From: Actinomadura sp. KC06
GTDB taxonomy: Bacteria; Actinomycetota; Actinomycetes; Streptosporangiales; Streptosporangiaceae
Direction: 5' to 3'
DNA: 64,000 nt
NCBI RefSeq assembly: GCF_004348735.1
Contig: NZ_SMKT01000007.1
Location: forward strand, 39,080-103,079
Below are positions 1-7,466 of this stretch, in pieces (positions within the stretch are counted from its first letter, which is position 1; each line of letters starts with the position of its first letter). Position numbers and translations under genes: made by a program. The notes under the pieces were generated by a model. That model saw only the letters and a program-made list of their open reading frames with translations, was not told the DNA's origin and did not search any database.

Positions 1-210
1 GACAAGGCCGTCCTCGCCGAGATGCTGCAGCTGATCGAGGGTGTCGAGCAGCACGTCCGCACCCGCGCCAGAACCGCCTGGCCCGGCCAGGTCGACCACC
101 GCCACGGCTCCCCGGACCACGACCGCTTCCTGCTCGAACCCCTGGCCGAGGCCCGGCGGACGATCCGCGACCGCCTCGACGGTCAGGGCTTGCGGCCCAC
201 GGCGCAGTAG
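1..210 (+). CDS. 3' end of an unidentified protein (partial)
   Basis: An open frame enters from the left edge and stops at 208-210, giving the last 69 residues of a protein. The tail is hydrophilic and helical-looking (LQLIEGVEQHVRTRAR, then EARRTIRDRLDG) and ends in GLRPTAQ. I recognise no domain. Its last 28 bases overlap, on the opposite strand, the end of the methyltransferase gene that stops at 183, so the two genes converge tail to tail. The 5' end, and so the function, lies outside the window. Confidence 0.5.
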   Translation, partial: DKAVLAEMLQLIEGVEQHVRTRARTAWPGQVDHRHGSPDHDRFLLEPLAEARRTIRDRLDGQGLRPTAQ

Positions 211-998
211 AAGTCCATGCCCCGGTCTGCGTAGAGGGTGCCGGTGTCGGGACGCCACTGGGGCAGCGGCACCAAGCCCGGCTCCAGCAGGTCCATGTGC
301 TCGAAGAAGCGCTTGAGGCCGGCGGCGCTGCGCATGATGATCGGGGTGGCGCCGCTGTCGTTCCATTTCCGGGCGACCTCGTCCATCGCCTCGGTGTTGG
401 TCTCGTTGCTGGGGCAGGCGATCGCCAGGAAAGAGCCGGACGGGAACGGCTCCAGCACCCGGTTCACGATCGTGTACGCCTCGTCGGTGACGCTGAATTC
501 CAGGATGCCGAGCAGCGTGACCAGCACCGGCTTGGTGAAGTCGAGCGTGCGGGCGGCCTCGTCCAGGATCGTGTCGGGGTCGTGGAGGTTCGCGTCGATG
601 AAGTCGGTGGCGCCCTCGGACGAGCTGTTGAGCAGCGCCCGCGCGTGCGCCAGCACGACCGGGTCGTTGTCGACGTAGACGACGCGGCTCTCGGGGGCGA
701 GGCGCTGCGCGACCTGGTGGGTGTTGTCCCTGGTGGGGATGCCGGTGCCGATGTCGAGGAACTGCCGCACGCCCTCGCCGATCACGTGCCGGACGACGCG
801 TCCGAGGAACTCGCGGTCGGCACGCGCCCACAGGACGACCTCGGGGATCGTCTCCTCCAGCTGGTCGCCCACTTCGACGTCGGCCGGGTAATGGTCTTTT
901 CCGCCGAGCCAGTAGTCCCACACCCGTGCCGGGTGCGCCACGCTGGTGTCGATTCGGATTTCCGGCTCCTGGCCGGAGGCGTACGCATCACCGGTCAC
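183..998 (-). CDS. SAM-dependent methyltransferase, DUF574 family
   Basis: A 271-aa protein of the actinobacterial DUF574 (Methyltransf_19) class. The family hallmark is near the N-terminus (RIDTSVAHPARVWDYWLGGK), followed by the SAM-binding strand FLDIGTGIPT and the acidic strand VVYVDNDPVV that should hold the SAM ribose. The GTG at 996-998 is chosen because GGAGG lies 7 nt upstream; an ATG at 1097 in the same frame would add 33 residues outside the conserved domain. The methyl acceptor is unknown for the family. A DUF5753 regulator lies 152 bp upstream on the same strand, a frequent actinomycete pairing. Confidence 0.88.
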   Translation of the reverse strand: MTGDAYASGQEPEIRIDTSVAHPARVWDYWLGGKDHYPADVEVGDQLEETIPEVVLWARADREFLGRVVRHVIGEGVRQFLDIGTGIPTRDNTHQVAQRLAPESRVVYVDNDPVVLAHARALLNSSSEGATDFIDANLHDPDTILDEAARTLDFTKPVLVTLLGILEFSVTDEAYTIVNRVLEPFPSGSFLAIACPSNETNTEAMDEVARKWNDSGATPIIMRSAAGLKRFFEHMDLLEPGLVPLPQWRPDTGTLYADRGMDFYCAVGRKP

Positions 999-1150
999 GA
1001 CTTCGCCTCCCAGAGGGTTTCGGCGGTTCGGGGTCCGCGCGGCGCGGGCCCGTTCATTCTGGCCGCCGAGTTGAAAATCTGCAATCAGATCATCCATGCC
1101 GAAAAATGGCGACGGCGGGGCGTTCAGCGCAATCCGCCGCCCGTCGACGC

Positions 1151-2071
1151 TCAGTGCGATCCGTCGAGGAGGGCCGTCAGGAGGTCGCCGGTGGCGGCGG
1201 GCGGGGACGCGTTGACCGACAGCCGGTCGAGGTGGCGTTTGTAGACCGACAGGTCGGCGGCCTTGTCGAGGTAGAGCGCGCTGGTCAGCTGCTCCATATA
1301 CACGACGTCCGGCAGGCTCGGCTCGGCGAAGCGCAGCAGGGAGAACGGCCCGGCCATCGCCGCCATCGCGCTGCGCGCCGGCGGCACGATCTGGAGGGTG
1401 ACGTCCTGCGTGCGGACCGCGTCGAGCAGCGCGGCGAGCTGGGCGCGCATGACCTCCCGGTCGGCGATGGGACGGCGCAGCGCGGCCTCGTCCACCAGCG
1501 CCCACAGCAGCGGCGGAGCGTCGCGGCGCAGGATCCGCTGGCGCCGCATCAGCACGTTGACCCTGCGTTCGATCTCGGTCGCGGACGCCATCGGGTGGCC
1601 GAGCCCGAGCGCGGCGCGGGCGTACTCCTCGGTCTGCAGCAGCTCGGGGACGAACCGCGTCTCGTGGACGCGCAGCGCGGACGCCGCCTCCTCCAGCCCG
1701 ATGTAGACCTCGAACCAGGGCGGCAGGATGTCGCTGTAGCTCTGCCACCAGCCGGGCCGGTTGGCGCGCTCGGCCAGTTCGAGCAGGGGCTCGCGCTCCT
1801 CCGCCGCGATCACGCCGTACAGGGTGAGCAGGTCGGCGACGTCGCGCTTCTTGAACCCGACGCGGCCGAGCTCCAGCCGGCTGATCTTGGACGCGGACGC
1901 GCGGATGGCCTCGCCGGCGTCCTTCGGCGCGATGCCCCGGCTCTCGCGCAGCCGCCGAAGCTGCCCGCCGAGCAGTATGCGCAGCACCGTGGGGCCGCTC
2001 TCGCCGTTCTGGCCGAAATCGTGCACGCGACGGCCGCTCTCGGGGTTGCCGTCCGGTTGAACCGCTTTCAC
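1151..2071 (-). CDS. XRE-family regulator with DUF5753 domain
   Basis: A 306-aa predicted DNA-binding protein. An N-terminal helix-turn-helix (LRRLRESRGIAPKDAGEAIRA, then SASKISRLELGR) precedes the DUF5753 domain (RANRPGWWQSY, RFVPELLQTEEYARA, RRQRILRRDAPP, LQIVPP), the classic layout of the large actinobacterial family that includes BldB-associated regulators. The GTG at 2069-2071 has GGGAG 5 nt upstream; longer in-frame starts reach into a region with no family similarity. These regulators usually sit beside a small DUF397 protein, but none is visible here; the next gene downstream is the DUF574 methyltransferase. Targets cannot be told from sequence. Confidence 0.88.
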   Translation of the reverse strand: MKAVQPDGNPESGRRVHDFGQNGESGPTVLRILLGGQLRRLRESRGIAPKDAGEAIRASASKISRLELGRVGFKKRDVADLLTLYGVIAAEEREPLLELAERANRPGWWQSYSDILPPWFEVYIGLEEAASALRVHETRFVPELLQTEEYARAALGLGHPMASATEIERRVNVLMRRQRILRRDAPPLLWALVDEAALRRPIADREVMRAQLAALLDAVRTQDVTLQIVPPARSAMAAMAGPFSLLRFAEPSLPDVVYMEQLTSALYLDKAADLSVYKRHLDRLSVNASPPAATGDLLTALLDGSH

Positions 2072-2211
2072 GTCCACTCCCGCCCGCCACTCAACGGCAC
2101 ATCTCGAATGCACACTGTGATGCCGACAGTAGTACTGATGTGCTGCCCGATAAGAGTCTTCGCCTTCGGTGAATGCGCCGAAGCTCGGGGCGTCGTCCGG
2201 GAGTCGGAGTC

Positions 2212-2240
2212 CGGGCAAAGCGGTGTTCGGGCAAAGCGGT
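2212..2240. repeat. Tandem 13-bp direct repeat upstream of the DUF5753 gene
   Basis: CGGGCAAAGCGGT occurs at 2212-2224 and again at 2228-2240, separated by GTT (16-bp period, so repeats face the same side of the helix only approximately). It lies in the 303-bp gap between the flavoprotein gene (ends 2375) and the DUF5753 regulator (starts 2071 on the minus strand). A regulatory site is possible. I see no gene in the rest of the gap. Confidence 0.5.
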
Positions 2241-2374
2241 GGCCGGGCCGCACGGGGGCCACGGCCCGGCCTTATGCGTCTCATCATCCGCCTCTCAGGG
2301 CGTTCTGACCAGATGGCCAGGCCATACTTCCTTCGGCAGATTTCATATGGTGACCGCCGGGCATGACGCGAGCG

Positions 2375-3322
2375 TCAGCAATCGGGTTCCCGGACGGGCG
2401 GCGGGACGTTTCCACGGTGTTCGTCGACGGCTCGGGCGACGTCTTCGTCCAGGAGGTCGGTGTTGAGGGCGAACGCGGCGGCGGAACCCATGCCGGCGGC
2501 GGCGATGACCTGCGCCCGAGGGTCGATGACGTTGCCCGCGGCCCAGACGCCGTCGACGCTGGTCCGTCCGGTGCGGTCGGTGATGACCCAGCCGTTGTCG
2601 TCCTTGGCGCAGCCCAGTTGGGTGAGGAATTCGTCCTGCGGGACCATGCGAGGGGAGAGGAAGACGGCGGCGCGCGGCACGGTGCGGCCGTCGGCGAGTT
2701 CGACGCCCCGCAGCCGGTCGTCGGCGATGACGAGCTGCTTGACCTCGCCTTCGATGATGCGGAGCCCGCGGGCGTCCAGCCGCTCCCGGTCCTCTGCCGT
2801 CAGCTCAAGGGTGTGCGGGAAGAAGACGACGTCGTCGCTCCAGCCGCGCAGGAGCAGCGCCTGATGCACGGACCCCGGCTGGGTGCCGAGGACGGCGAGC
2901 GGCTGGTCGCGGACTTCGTAGCCGTGGCAGTAGGGGCAGTGCAGCAGATCCCTCCCCCACCGCTCGCGCACGCCCGGAATGTCGGGCAACTCGTCGCGCA
3001 GCCCGGTCGCGACCACGATCCGCCGCGCCTTGATCACCGACCCGCCGACCAGGCGGACGGTGAAGCCGTGCTCGATCCGCTCCACCCGCCCCTGGATGAG
3101 CCGGACGCCGTACCGGGCGATCTCTTCGCGGCCGAGTTCGAGCAGCGTGGCGGGGGACAGGCCGTCGCGGGACAGGAAGCCGTGCATGTGCGCGGCGGGC
3201 GCGTTGCGCGGCTCGCCGGCGTCGATCACCGCGACCCTGCGGCGGGCGCGTCCTAGGAGCAGGGAGGCGCTCAGACCGGCCGCCCCGGCGCCGATCACCA
3301 CCACGTCATAGACCTCGTTCAT
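2375..3322 (-). CDS. Thioredoxin-reductase-like FAD oxidoreductase with CPYC redox pair
   Basis: A 315-aa flavoprotein. It has the FAD-binding GAGAAG motif at residues 11-16, a redox-active CPYC at 129-132 and the FAD-binding C-terminal motif (GVWAAGNVID). The second nucleotide-binding site looks degenerate: GTQPGS stands where thioredoxin reductases have GxGxxA, and no HRRxxxR segment follows. That pattern resembles GliT/HlmI-type dithiol oxidases that use oxygen rather than NADPH, though this is inference. The ATG at 3322 has a near-perfect GGAGGTGATC 4-8 nt upstream; a longer start at 3385 lacks this. It is divergent from an XRE-cupin regulator, the probable controller. Confidence 0.85.
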   Translation of the reverse strand: MNEVYDVVVIGAGAAGLSASLLLGRARRRVAVIDAGEPRNAPAAHMHGFLSRDGLSPATLLELGREEIARYGVRLIQGRVERIEHGFTVRLVGGSVIKARRIVVATGLRDELPDIPGVRERWGRDLLHCPYCHGYEVRDQPLAVLGTQPGSVHQALLLRGWSDDVVFFPHTLELTAEDRERLDARGLRIIEGEVKQLVIADDRLRGVELADGRTVPRAAVFLSPRMVPQDEFLTQLGCAKDDNGWVITDRTGRTSVDGVWAAGNVIDPRAQVIAAAGMGSAAAFALNTDLLDEDVARAVDEHRGNVPPPVREPDC

Positions 3323-3368
3323 GAGGATCACCTCCACGTCCGAGAGTGCGCGCCGCCCGCCCCGGTCA

Positions 3369-3382
3369 GCAACTTTCGTTGC
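3369..3382. promoter_or_regulatory. Inverted repeat GCAAC-N4-GTTGC in a divergent promoter
   Basis: A perfect 5-bp inverted repeat with TTTC spacer sits midway between the divergent flavoprotein (start 3322) and XRE-cupin regulator (start 3406). The position fits an operator for the regulator, controlling both genes. This is inferred from position and symmetry only. Confidence 0.35.
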
Positions 3383-3405
3383 CATTTCCGGGACATGAGG
3401 GTGGA

Positions 3406-4011
3406 ATGTGCGGCATGGACGAAGACTCCCCGATCAACGCCGCGCTGGCCCAGGTCGGCGCCCGCCTCAAGCGCATCCGGACCCGGCGGGGCGTGAGCCT
3501 GGCCGCCCTGTCCGAGGCCACCGGCATCTCCAAGAGCACGCTGTCCAGGCTGGAGACGGGCCAGCGCCGTCCGAGCCTGGAGCTCCTGCTGCCCATCTCG
3601 CAGGCCCACAAGGTGCCGCTGGACGAGCTGGTCGGCGCGCCGGAGGTCGGCGACCCGCGCGTCCGGATCAAACCCCGCGTCCGCGACGGCCGGACGGTCG
3701 TCCCGCTGACCGTCCAGCCGGGGCCGCTGCAGGCATGGAAATCGATCATCCCGGCGGAGCAGAACCGGCCCCAGCCGGTCACGCACGAGGGCTACGAGTG
3801 GCTGTACGTCCTGTCCGGGAGGCTGCGGCTCGTCGTGGCCGGACGGGACCTGACCATGGGACCGGGCGAGGCCGCCGAGTTCGACACGCGCCTGCCGCAC
3901 TGGTTCGGCTCCACCGGCGACGGCCCGGTGGAGGTGCTCAACCTGTTCGGCCGCCAGGGCGAGCGCATACACGTCCGCGCGAAGCCGCGCTCCCGGGAGG
4001 AGGCGTCCTGA
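3406..4011 (+). CDS. XRE-cupin transcriptional regulator
   Basis: A 201-aa predicted regulator. It has an N-terminal XRE helix-turn-helix (LKRIRTRRGVSLAALSEATG, then ISKSTLSRLETGQRRPS) and a C-terminal cupin (HEGYEWLYVLSGRLRLVV, GPGEAAEFDTRLPHWFG) with likely metal- or ligand-binding histidines. The family often senses small molecules and controls the adjacent gene. The ATG at 3406 is preceded by GAGGGTGG; a second ATG at 3415 is possible. It is divergent from the CPYC flavoprotein with an inverted repeat between them. The ligand is unknown. Confidence 0.88.
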   Translation: MCGMDEDSPINAALAQVGARLKRIRTRRGVSLAALSEATGISKSTLSRLETGQRRPSLELLLPISQAHKVPLDELVGAPEVGDPRVRIKPRVRDGRTVVPLTVQPGPLQAWKSIIPAEQNRPQPVTHEGYEWLYVLSGRLRLVVAGRDLTMGPGEAAEFDTRLPHWFGSTGDGPVEVLNLFGRQGERIHVRAKPRSREEAS

Positions 4012-4042
4012 GCGGCGCCGCGCGTGAGCCTCCTCTCCTTCT

Positions 4043-4072
4043 TTGAACGCGTTCAACTCTCTGGGATAGGCT
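4043..4072 (+). promoter_or_regulatory. Promoter with embedded 14-bp palindrome
   Basis: TTGAACGCGTTCAA at 4043-4056 is a perfect palindrome. Its left half supplies a -35-like TTGAAC, and TAGGCT at 4067-4072 lies 18 nt downstream as a -10. The palindrome therefore covers the -35 and spacer of a promoter for the epimerase gene at 4099, as a repressor site would. The binding protein is not identified. Confidence 0.4.
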
Positions 4073-4098
4073 AGCCCCACTAGGCGGAGGGGCAGCCG

Positions 4099-5046
4099 AT
4101 GAAGATCGTGATCCCGGGGGGCACCGGGCAGGTGGGCGCGATCCTCGACCGCGCCTTGACCGCCGCGGACCATGACGTCGTCGTCCTGACCAGGAGCCCG
4201 CGGCGCGACCGCGAGATCCGCTGGGACGGCGAGACGCTCGGGCCCTGGGCCGACGCGATCGACGGCAGCGACCTGGTGATCAACCTGGCCGGACGCAGCG
4301 TGAGCTGCCGCTATACCCCGGCCAACCTGCAGGCCATGATGGACTCGCGCGTCAACTCCACCCGGGTCGTCGGCGAGGCCATCGCGGCGGCCGCGCGGGC
4401 GCCCCGGGTGTGGCTGCAGATGAGCACCGCGACCATCTACGCGCACCGCTTCGACGCCGGCAACGACGAGGCGACCGGCGTGATCGGCGGCGCCGAACCC
4501 GGCGTCCCGCGCTACTGGGCCTACAGCGTCGAGATCGCGAAAGCCTGGGAACGCGCCCAGGAGCAGGCCGAGACCCCCTCCACGCGCAAGGTCGCCCTGC
4601 GTGCCGCGATGGTGATGAGCCCCGACCGCGGCGGCGTCTTCGACTACCTGCTGTGGCTGGCGCGGCTCGGGCTCGGCGGGCCCGTCGGGGGCGGTGCGCA
4701 GTACGTGTCCTGGATCCACGACCGCGACTTCGTCCGCGCGGTCGAGTTCCTCGCCGAGCGGGACGACCTCACCGGCCCGGTGAACCTCGCGGCTCCCGGC
4801 CCGCTGCCGCAACGTGCGTTCATGCGCGCGCTGCGCGCCGCGTGGGGCGTTCCGGTGGGCCTGCCCGCGACGAAATGGATGGCGGAGATCGGAGCCCTCG
4901 CGATCCGCTCCGACACCGAACTCCTGCTGAAGAGCCGCCGCGTCGTCCCCGGCCGCCTGCTGGACGCCGGATTCTCCTTCGACCACACGCAATGGCCGGA
5001 AGCCGCCACCGACCTCGTCCAACGCGCGCGCGTCCGGCGCACCTGA
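4099..5046 (+). CDS. TIGR01777-type NAD(P)-dependent epimerase
   Basis: A 315-aa extended short-chain dehydrogenase-like protein. The nucleotide-binding loop GGTGQVG is at residues 7-13, NLAGRSV follows the fourth strand, and the TIGR01777 signature runs through RVNSTRVVGEAI, QMSTATIYAHR and SWIHDRDFVRAVEFL. Family members are related to SDR39U1 and YfcH; none has a firmly established general reaction. The ATG at 4099 has GGAGGGG upstream. It converges on the P450 gene, with 4 bp between the stop codons. A palindromic promoter precedes it. Confidence 0.85.
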   Translation: MKIVIPGGTGQVGAILDRALTAADHDVVVLTRSPRRDREIRWDGETLGPWADAIDGSDLVINLAGRSVSCRYTPANLQAMMDSRVNSTRVVGEAIAAAARAPRVWLQMSTATIYAHRFDAGNDEATGVIGGAEPGVPRYWAYSVEIAKAWERAQEQAETPSTRKVALRAAMVMSPDRGGVFDYLLWLARLGLGGPVGGGAQYVSWIHDRDFVRAVEFLAERDDLTGPVNLAAPGPLPQRAFMRALRAAWGVPVGLPATKWMAEIGALAIRSDTELLLKSRRVVPGRLLDAGFSFDHTQWPEAATDLVQRARVRRT

Positions 5047-5050
5047 CAGC

Positions 5051-6238
5051 TCAGGGGGCCGACCAGGTCAGGGGCAGGGAGTCCAGGCCCAGGACGAGGC
5101 CGGTGTGTTCCGTGGGCTGGGCTCCGTCCGGGACGCGGTACTCGGGAATGCGGCGGTGCCATTCCTCCAGCGCGATGCGCAGCTCCAGCCGCGCCAGATG
5201 GGCGCCGAGGCAGCGATGCGGCCCCGCACCGAACGCGACATGCCGGTTGGGCGTCCGGCCGAAGTCGACGGTGTGCGGATCGGGGAACACGCGAGGGTCG
5301 CGGTTGGCCATCGCGAGCGGCAGCATCACCATGTCGCCGGCGCGCATGGGGCAACCGTGGACGTCGACGTCTGCGGTGAGCTTGCGAGCGGGCAGGATCG
5401 GCGAATAGGCGCGGAGAAGTTCCTCGACGGCGTCCGGGATGATGCCGGGTTCGGCGACGATGCGGGCACGGTCGGCGTCATGCCCGGCCAGATGCCAGAA
5501 CGAGTACGACAGCTGCGCGGTGACGGTGTCCATGCCGGCCAGGAACAGCAGGACGCACAGCTGCAGCAGCTCGCCATCGGTGACCGGTCTGCCATCCACC
5601 TCGAACGTGATCGCGACGCTCACCACGTCGTCGCGCCGCTCGGCGCGCGGAGCGGCGCGGCGTTCGGCGATCAATTGCTGGAAGCAGGCCGTGACCTTCG
5701 CCATGGCCTGGCCGCGTCCCTCCCCGGACGGCGGCGGATGCAGGATCGCGTGCTCCCATTCCAGGAACTCTCCGAGCCTGTCGACCGGCAGACCCATGAA
5801 TTCCAAGAACACCGTGGTCGGGAAGCGGCGGGCGAAATCGGTGACGAAGTCACAGGCTCCCTTGTCGGCCAGGCCGTCGATCAGGCTGGTGCAGCGGCGG
5901 CGAATGGCGTCCTGCATCGCGGCGGCGCGGGCGGGCGTGAACAGCGGGCGCAGGAGCCTCCGCCACGTGGTGTGCACCGGCGGATCCAGCATGACCGGGA
6001 TCCATTGATAGCCGGGATCAGGGTCGATGACCGAGACCGCCCGGCTGGAATGGGACACGGCGTCCTGATAGGCGGCGACGATGTCGCCGTACCGGGTCAG
6101 CACCCAGAACCCGCGTCCGGCCTCGCTGCGGAAGGCCGGGCAGCGCTCGCGGAGCTCGTCCAGGAGCGGATGGGTGGTGCCCGCCGGACGCGGCCCGGCG
6201 AAAGGGGCGAAGTCGATCCGGGGATGGGGACGGCTCAT
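5051..6238 (-). CDS. Cytochrome P450
   Basis: A 395-aa soluble bacterial P450. The heme-thiolate loop is FGAGPHRCLGAH with Cys343, the I-helix oxygen-activation motif is FLAGMDTVTA, the ExxR pair is in EELLRAYSP, and the substrate-side motif LDPPVHTTWRRLL is in place. All catalytic elements are intact. The ATG at 6238 has AAGGAG 7 nt upstream. No ferredoxin or ferredoxin reductase lies next to it, so electron partners must be elsewhere. The substrate cannot be inferred, and the convergent epimerase gene is not in the same transcript. Confidence 0.93.
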   Translation of the reverse strand: MSRPHPRIDFAPFAGPRPAGTTHPLLDELRERCPAFRSEAGRGFWVLTRYGDIVAAYQDAVSHSSRAVSVIDPDPGYQWIPVMLDPPVHTTWRRLLRPLFTPARAAAMQDAIRRRCTSLIDGLADKGACDFVTDFARRFPTTVFLEFMGLPVDRLGEFLEWEHAILHPPPSGEGRGQAMAKVTACFQQLIAERRAAPRAERRDDVVSVAITFEVDGRPVTDGELLQLCVLLFLAGMDTVTAQLSYSFWHLAGHDADRARIVAEPGIIPDAVEELLRAYSPILPARKLTADVDVHGCPMRAGDMVMLPLAMANRDPRVFPDPHTVDFGRTPNRHVAFGAGPHRCLGAHLARLELRIALEEWHRRIPEYRVPDGAQPTEHTGLVLGLDSLPLTWSAP

Positions 6239-6291
6239 CGGTGATCTCCTTCACGACTCGGGTTCGTTTGAGAGATTGGGTGGGATCATGA

Positions 6292-7466
6292 TTGCTGATG
6301 AAGAGGGTCGATGTGCTGACGGTGGTCGTCGGGCTTGTCGTGCTCTCCGGGGTCGTCGGCTTGATCGTTCAGGCCAAAAGGCCGGGTGATGTCGCGAATA
6401 GGATCGCGGCTGGCTTTGGGTCACAGATCGGTCCTGCGCTCACTGGGCATAGTGAGGGGGTCAGGGCGGTCGCGGTCGGTGTTTGAACGGGCGGACGATC
6501 GCCGTTTCGGCCAGCGACGACGAGACGGTGCGGGTGTGGGATCTGGCCGCCGGAAAGCAGATTGGCGAACCGTTTGAAGACCACGGCGCTCCAGTGCGCT
6601 CGGTGGCGTTCGGGCGGTTGCCGGACGGGCGTGCGGTCGCGGTTTCCGCGAGTTCCGGCAGCAATCTGCTCGCCGGATTCGATCGCGGCGACAACGGGCT
6701 GCGGGTCTGGGACCTGGCCGCGCACCGGCAGCTCCGGAAGATCACGCATGATGACGGTCGCGAGACCGATTCGGCCGGGCCCGAGTCGGTCGCGGTGGGC
6801 GAGCTGGCGGACGGCCGGACGGTGGCGATCTCCAGCACTCCGACGGACGGGAGAATCTGGGATCTGGCCACCGGAGCACAGATCGGCAGGTCGATGTTCG
6901 CGAGCGGGCCGGTGGCGACCGGGGTTGTGAATGGCCGTGCCATCGGTCTCACGGGGTGCAAGAAAGCCATGAACGAGCTGGAGCCGTGCAAGAAGCGTGC
7001 GGCCACGGTGCGGGACCTGGCCACGGGACGGCCGTTCGGCAAGGGTCTCGCCGGGGAGCGCGACCACTTCGTCGGCGGGGCCGCCGTCGGTGAATTGAAT
7101 GGTCGGCCCATTGTCGTATCCGGTACCAACTCCAGCATTTGGCCCTGGAAATCTCGGGACCATGCCGTGCGAGTTTGGGATCTCGGCAGTGGTCGGCAGA
7201 TCGGTGAGCCGCTCAAAGGGCATCCCGATGATGTCCAGAGTGTGGCGGTGGGCAATCTGGGTGGACGGTCAGTTGCCGTAGCGGGTGGTGGTGACCTGCG
7301 GGTTTGGGATCTGGGGGCCGGGAAGCAGATCGGTCGGCCGTTCACCGGGCCTGACAACTCGTTCTCCTCGGTGGCGCTGGGCGAGCTGAACGGCCGTCCG
7401 ATCGCCGTCTCCGGTGGGCGGGACAAGACGGTACGGGTCTGGGACCTCGGGCCGCCCTTTCCCTGA
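6292..7466 (+). pseudogene. WD40-like repeat protein split by a frameshift
   Basis: Two overlapping frames make one protein. The first (TTG at 6292, or ATG at 6298) has a membrane anchor (VLTVVVGLVVLSGVVGLIV) and begins the repeats with TGHSEGVRAVAVG, then stops at 6484-6486. The second runs from about 6483 to 7466 with repeated blocks of NGRxIAVS and VRVWDLAAGKQIG. The break falls inside a repeat whose other copies read VAVGELNGR: here GGTGTTTGAACGG replaces an expected GGTGAGTTGAACGG-like stretch, a one-base loss. If intact it would be a membrane-anchored, probably surface-exposed propeller of about 390 residues. Its stop abuts the ABC gene stop at 7467. Confidence 0.75.

Noticed and set aside
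6478..6490. Programmed frameshift in the WD40-like gene
   Set aside because: No slippery heptamer or downstream stimulatory structure is visible, so an indel is simpler.
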